From the NCBI GenBank assembly GCA_021324165.1, contig JAJPJR010000075.1, forward strand, positions 1-42,306: a DNA stretch of 42,306 nucleotides, in the 5' to 3' direction. Every line of letters starts with the position of its first letter. Positions within the stretch are counted from its first letter, which is position 1. This stretch comes from Armatimonadota bacterium (lineage in GTDB: Bacteria > Armatimonadota > Fimbriimonadia > Fimbriimonadales > ATM1). The translations under genes and the position numbers were made by a program. Under the pieces are notes generated by a model. It worked only from the letters and a program-made list of their open reading frames with translations, made no database searches and was not told where the DNA came from. Below, piece by piece: positions 39,240 to 42,306 of this stretch.

Positions 39240-40466
39240 ATGCTGCGTCGTTGGGGCCCCGACTTAGGAACTGCTGTTTTCGGGCTTTTTCTTATCCAGA
39301 TCGTTGCGGGGTTGGTTTTATCGCTGCGTTACCAGGCAGACCTCGCAAACGCGCACGATTCGGTTGTTCAGATGCACGCGCTGCCTCTCTGGAAGTTCTT
39401 GGCGGGGTTTCATTACTGGTCGAGCGCGGCGATCATCGCCGCTGCTTGGATTTGCGTGCTGTGCCTGCTGTGGACGGGGCAGTACCGTTGGCAGACGCGC
39501 GCGATCTGGTGGTGCTGCTGCGGGCTTTTGTTGTGCGCCATGGCGGCTCAGATTTCGGGCAATCTGCTGCCGGCGTCGCAGCATGATGTGCGCACGGCGG
39601 TTGCCGAGGCGCAGATCGCAGGCGGTTCGCCCATTGCGGGAGACGCAATCCGGGCCGCGATGCTGAGGGGGAGCGAAGTTTCGACTGCGACGCTTGGCGC
39701 TTGGTATTTTGTGCACCGGTTTGTGGTGCCCGCGGCTGCGTTGATCATCGGGACGATGTTGCTCGCTGCGAAACGAGGGGTTTCGAAGTCGTCGCTGATC
39801 TGGATCGCCGCATTGGGCATCGGCGCGTGCGCGGCGGCGGGAGTGATCGGGGCGCCGCTGGGTCCGAAGCCGCAGGAGTTTGATTTTGCATCGGGCGCGA
39901 CGAGGCCGATGTGGTATGTGCTTCCGTTGCATGCGCTGCTCAGCATCGCTTCGGAACGCACGAGCGGCGCCGGATGGATCGGCTCGATGCTGATCCCTTC
40001 GCTGGTGGTGCTATGCGCCGTGATTGCGCCGTGGTCTTCGCGGCGCGGGAGCGATTCGCCTCCGGCTCTTGGCAGGCTGTGGGCGCTTGCGATTGTGGTG
40101 TTCGTTTTTCTTGCGTATTTGAGTTATGGCGGCAGGGTGCAGCCGATTGACCGCGAACCGTTGCTTTCTATTCCCTCGGCATCTGCTCCGCGTCAGCCTG
40201 CGGCGATTGATCTTGAACTTGCGCGGCTTGGCAGGAGCGCGTTTTTGAAAGCGGGCTGCATGAACTGCCACAAAGTCGACGGCGAAGGGAGCGCGAACAC
40301 GGGGCCGAATCTGGCAGGCGCTGGAAAACGTTTTTCGGATCGGGCTTGGCTGGTTTCGATGCTGAAAAACCCGGCTGCGGTTGGGCTGAGCAGGATGCCT
40401 TCGTTCGGCAGGCTGAATGCTGGACAACTGAACGCGATCGCCGAATACGTTCGCAGTTTGAAATAG
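39240..40466 (+). CDS. Cytochrome b / cytochrome c fusion protein, heme-depleted cytochrome b domain
   Basis: The 408-aa product is a membrane protein with about eight hydrophobic segments and a C-terminal cytochrome c domain (CMNCH, C340-C343-H344, axial Met in LSRMPSFG). The membrane part follows cytochrome b/b6 plus subunit IV: DLGTAVFGLFLIQIVAGLVLSLRY, FHYWSS with H58, WYFVHRFVVPA with H159, and APLGPKPQ then RPMWYVLPLHALLSI. H58 and H159 match the first heme pair (H86/H187 in b6). At the positions of the second pair I see C72 and M173/L174, and PEWY reads PMWY (224 is Met). It therefore looks like a one-heme b-type protein. The start is ATG 39240. No Rieske gene is in the window. Confidence 0.85.
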   Translation: MLRRWGPDLGTAVFGLFLIQIVAGLVLSLRYQADLANAHDSVVQMHALPLWKFLAGFHYWSSAAIIAAAWICVLCLLWTGQYRWQTRAIWWCCCGLLLCAMAAQISGNLLPASQHDVRTAVAEAQIAGGSPIAGDAIRAAMLRGSEVSTATLGAWYFVHRFVVPAAALIIGTMLLAAKRGVSKSSLIWIAALGIGACAAAGVIGAPLGPKPQEFDFASGATRPMWYVLPLHALLSIASERTSGAGWIGSMLIPSLVVLCAVIAPWSSRRGSDSPPALGRLWALAIVVFVFLAYLSYGGRVQPIDREPLLSIPSASAPRQPAAIDLELARLGRSAFLKAGCMNCHKVDGEGSANTGPNLAGAGKRFSDRAWLVSMLKNPAAVGLSRMPSFGRLNAGQLNAIAEYVRSLK

Positions 40467-40467
40467 A

Positions 40468-40543
40468 TGGCGCGCTCGAGAGGACTCGAACCTCCGACCT
40501 ACAGGTCCGCAACCTGTTGCTCTATCCGCTGAGCTACGAGCGC
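40468..40543 (-). tRNA. tRNA-Arg (anticodon GCG), CCA encoded
   Basis: A full cloverleaf on the minus strand: acceptor GCGCTCG/CGAGCGC, D-stem GCTC/GAGC, anticodon stem ACAGG/CCTGT with loop TTGCGGA (anticodon GCG, codons CGC/CGU), T-stem GGAGG/CCTCT with TTCGAGT loop, discriminator G and encoded CCA. It starts two bases after the cytochrome gene ends on the other strand. Confidence 0.96.
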
Positions 40544-40856
40544 GTGTGGGGGATGGTACCCACAAGGCGGGTTCCCGGCGGACCTGATTCTCGAATTGCG
40601 CCTGTCTGAGCGTTGAGGAAGTCAGGATTCCCGCCATCCCGTCGTCCCCCGTGATTTCTGCCCGCAATGATTCTTTCAACCCTAATGATTCCGATTGGTG
40701 TCCAACGCGCGTGCGCGGTCGAGCGTTCGCGCTCATAGAGTTCCGCAAGACAGGTTTTGAACCAATCGCCGCCTGGACTTCCGTATAACGCACAGAAACG
40801 CGAAACTGTCCTGGTGCGTATAATGCATTGAGAGCACTCTAACCGAGGCAAGCGGA
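40544..40856. other. Intergenic stretch of 313 nt without a clear gene
   Basis: Several overlapping frames are open on both strands, but none has a recognisable product or start signal. The part around 40620-40670 (GATTCCCGCCATCCCGTCG) has the look of a dispersed GC-rich repeat. Near its right end lies the Rhs promoter. Codon use is unlike that of neighbouring genes. Confidence 0.5.
40819..40824 (+). promoter_or_regulatory. Promoter -10 (TATAAT) of the Rhs gene
   Basis: A consensus TATAAT is placed 32 nt before the ATG at 40857, and GAGG (40844-40847) lies 9 nt before the ATG. A -35 is not clear. This suggests the short Rhs gene is expressed on its own. Confidence 0.6.
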
Positions 40857-41726
40857 ATGGCTGGTGAAGGCGGAAAGCGAGGCTGGTGGCGGTTCGAGCA
40901 GGGTGGGAACACGACGACATACAACTGGGATTACGAGTCGCATCTTGTGAGCATTGACTACCCTGGAACGTCGAATGACGACACGCACGAGTACGACGGC
41001 GACGGTCGCAGGATGCGCTCGAAGCTGAGCGGCGCTTCGGATTGGACGAACTTTGTGCACGAAGAAGTCGGCGGCGCGCTGCTTGCGGAATACACTTTGA
41101 TTTCTGGAACGTTCACGATTAAGTGTTTGTACACGAGCGGTTTGGGTTTGGTATCAACGAACCGCGAAGGGACGAAACGGTATTTCCACTTCGATGGTCT
41201 TGGTTCGACGTGGGCACTTACGGATGAAAACGAAAACGTGACGGATAACTATGGGTATTCTGCTTTTGGTGTAACCGTTTCAGCAACCTCCACCAACGGC
41301 CCATCTACGAATCCGATGCGCTTCGGAGGAAGATGGCGATATTACGATGATGGTGCGATGGCCGCAAGTTCTGGCTTGTCACTCCTTGGAGTTCGGTATC
41401 TCTCGATCACGAATGGCCGATTCTGGAGCTGGGATCCGATACCCAACAGATACGCGTATCTTTATGTCCAGAACAGATCAACGATGGAAGCCGATCCGAG
41501 CGGCCTCATAATACCGATCATCATCGGCGGTGCGATGTGCGCCACCTCAAGCAGGCAAAAAAACATTGATTGGAACGTGTGGCACCTTGAGTGCGTCGAC
41601 TGTTGCAAGGAGATCAACAAGAACGACTCACTGATCGGCTACGATCCAAAAGGATTTGCAGATTGCGTAAAGTACTTCTGCACACTTCACAAGAATCCGT
41701 GCGTCTGCGCGTTTGAGACTCAATGA
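40857..41726 (+). CDS. Truncated Rhs-repeat protein with Cys-rich C-terminal domain
   Basis: The 289-aa product begins inside a YD-repeat region (NTTTYNWDYESHLVSIDYPG, DDTHEYDGDGRRMRSKL, KRYFHFDGLGSTWALTDENENV) and carries the Rhs core junction GVRYLSITNGRFWSWDPIPNRYAYLYVQNRSTMEADPSGL, with DPSGL at about 213-217. The variable C-terminus (218-289) holds a small hydrophobic stretch and eight Cys (MCATS, ECVDCC, DCVKYFC, PCVC) and is probably a toxin-type or disulfide-knot module. Full Rhs proteins are over 1000 residues, so this is a bare tip, yet it has its own TATAAT and Shine-Dalgarno. The base composition is lower in GC than the left of the window, in line with acquired DNA. Confidence 0.85.
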   Translation: MAGEGGKRGWWRFEQGGNTTTYNWDYESHLVSIDYPGTSNDDTHEYDGDGRRMRSKLSGASDWTNFVHEEVGGALLAEYTLISGTFTIKCLYTSGLGLVSTNREGTKRYFHFDGLGSTWALTDENENVTDNYGYSAFGVTVSATSTNGPSTNPMRFGGRWRYYDDGAMAASSGLSLLGVRYLSITNGRFWSWDPIPNRYAYLYVQNRSTMEADPSGLIIPIIIGGAMCATSSRQKNIDWNVWHLECVDCCKEINKNDSLIGYDPKGFADCVKYFCTLHKNPCVCAFETQ

Positions 41727-42181
41727 TGCTTTCCCGCACAACCGTATCCGTTATTGGGTTGCTCGCCTTAGTAGGCGTCTTGAACATCGCTGTGGTCTCT
41801 TGCTTATCCCGACAAGTGGCACGCAAGAATCAAATGGAATGTAATGAAATCGTTAGTACGGGCTGCCTTGCCAAACGGTGCCTTAGAGTCATGAGAGCCA
41901 CCCGCGGTACGAGCCGCGATGCGAAGTCCTTCATCGAGTATCTGGTCGCCAACGACGACCAAGCAACACGAATACTAGCGCTTGACTTGTTGGAGTTGTC
42001 GGTTGCACTGTCCCCAACAAATCAGCGCTGGGCGGTGCAGCTGGCTGAGCGGGGGAAGGCAGAGTCGTTGCCGGAGTTGCGGAGTCTGTGGACGGACTGC
42101 ATCTCTAAGATCAAGCGGACCATGCCGGAGGCAAGAACCAGAGCGCCCCTGAGCGAATCGGCTGAAAGCAAAAGGAAATGA
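41723..42181 (+). CDS. Membrane-anchored protein downstream of Rhs, possible immunity protein, 152 aa
   Basis: ATG 41723 overlaps the Rhs stop (ATGA), so translation is coupled. The N-terminus has one membrane segment (VSVIGLLALVGVLNIAVVSC), and the rest is helical with AKSFIEYLVANDDQATRILALDLLELS, like one or two HEAT-type repeats. The C-terminus is basic. Immunity genes usually sit directly after the Rhs toxin tip, and a membrane location would fit a toxin acting at the envelope; this is inference from position. The family is not recognised. Confidence 0.6.
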   Translation: MMLSRTTVSVIGLLALVGVLNIAVVSCLSRQVARKNQMECNEIVSTGCLAKRCLRVMRATRGTSRDAKSFIEYLVANDDQATRILALDLLELSVALSPTNQRWAVQLAERGKAESLPELRSLWTDCISKIKRTMPEARTRAPLSESAESKRK

Positions 42182-42248
42182 GTGTGACTGATCGCGTGCC
42201 ACGGTCGAGGCGAAGGCTCGGCCGTGATGCAACAAGAGGATGTATGAG

Positions 42249-42306
42249 ATGATTGCGAGTTCTTCGCGCAGCGTAAATAGTGGCCCACTGGCGCATTCGA
42301 AGCTGA
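42249..42306 (+). CDS. Possible start of another gene at the right edge
   Basis: An open frame from ATG 42249 (MIASSSRSVNSGPLAHSKL) runs to the window edge, and AGAGGATG stands upstream at 42233-42240. It is too short for identification and could be noise. Confidence 0.2.
   Translation, partial: MIASSSRSVNSGPLAHSKL

Noticed and set aside
40468-40900. tRNA-Arg as integration site of the Rhs region
   Set aside because: Elements usually enter at the 3-prime end of a tRNA. Here the Rhs region lies on the 5-prime side, there is no integrase in the window, and I found no repeat of the tRNA end.
40534-40920. Minus-strand 128-aa frame in the Rhs upstream region
   Set aside because: It overlaps the tRNA and the Rhs start, has no ribosome site, and the product shows no recognisable family.
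1-42306. CRISPR array, prophage, insertion sequence or replication origin
   Set aside because: No spaced direct repeats, transposase, integrase, capsid gene or DnaA-box cluster was seen on either strand.

Overview
The window looks like chromosomal DNA (GC-rich, densely packed) from a diderm, flagellated bacterium, most probably Armatimonadota (Fimbriimonadia-like). This placement is inferred from a combination of genes: a Dop/PafA-type Pup or UBact enzyme at the left edge, PEP-CTERM and H-X9-DG prepilin-type proteins, an LCP protein, a serpin lipoprotein, a complete fliL-flhB export block, and many start codons with no Shine-Dalgarno sequence. No rRNA is present to confirm it, and a planctomycete-like relative remains possible.

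Layout. 1-1035 (minus): partial dop/pafA behind an exported protein. 1137-3494: lon. 3612-7610: a PEP-CTERM protein, an exported helical protein and a large Asp-box propeller protein. 7885-12675 (minus): guaA-hpt, then rho with its own promoter, a bifunctional nuclease, a single-domain response regulator and a small membrane protein. 12705-14128: an unknown protein and surE, converging. 14179-19958: a flagellar operon fliL-fliM-fliN(Y)-fliO-fliP-fliQ-fliR-flhB with overlapping GTG starts. 19961-21794 (minus): a pseudopilin gene preceded by a full TPP riboswitch and terminator, and an exported basic protein. 21942-27483: a DUF899 thioredoxin-like protein, ogt, serpin, atypical receiver, L,D-transpeptidase, Spy-like protein, HD hydrolase and serC. 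27505-30960 (minus): dnaE. 31056-33210: an EamA transporter, a DppA-type aminopeptidase and a tiny basic exported protein. 33355-38495: prpB-prpC-like genes, a GAF sensor kinase, an LCP protein and a pilin-like protein in one tight series. 38527-40466: a PilZ protein and a fused cytochrome b/cytochrome c. 40468-40543: tRNA-Arg(GCG). 40857-42306: an accessory Rhs tip with a Cys-rich C-terminus and an immunity-like downstream gene.

The most notable items are: (i) a canonical TPP riboswitch with a mutually exclusive terminator in front of a prepilin-type gene rather than a thiamine gene; (ii) a cytochrome b-c fusion that has lost both predicted ligands of one heme and the Glu of the PEWY motif; (iii) the Pup/UBact-system enzyme; (iv) a recurring arrangement of a -10 hexamer 6-9 nt before the start codon, which predicts leaderless mRNAs at about ten genes; (v) a short Rhs toxin module. 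All functional statements come from reading motifs; no database search was run.
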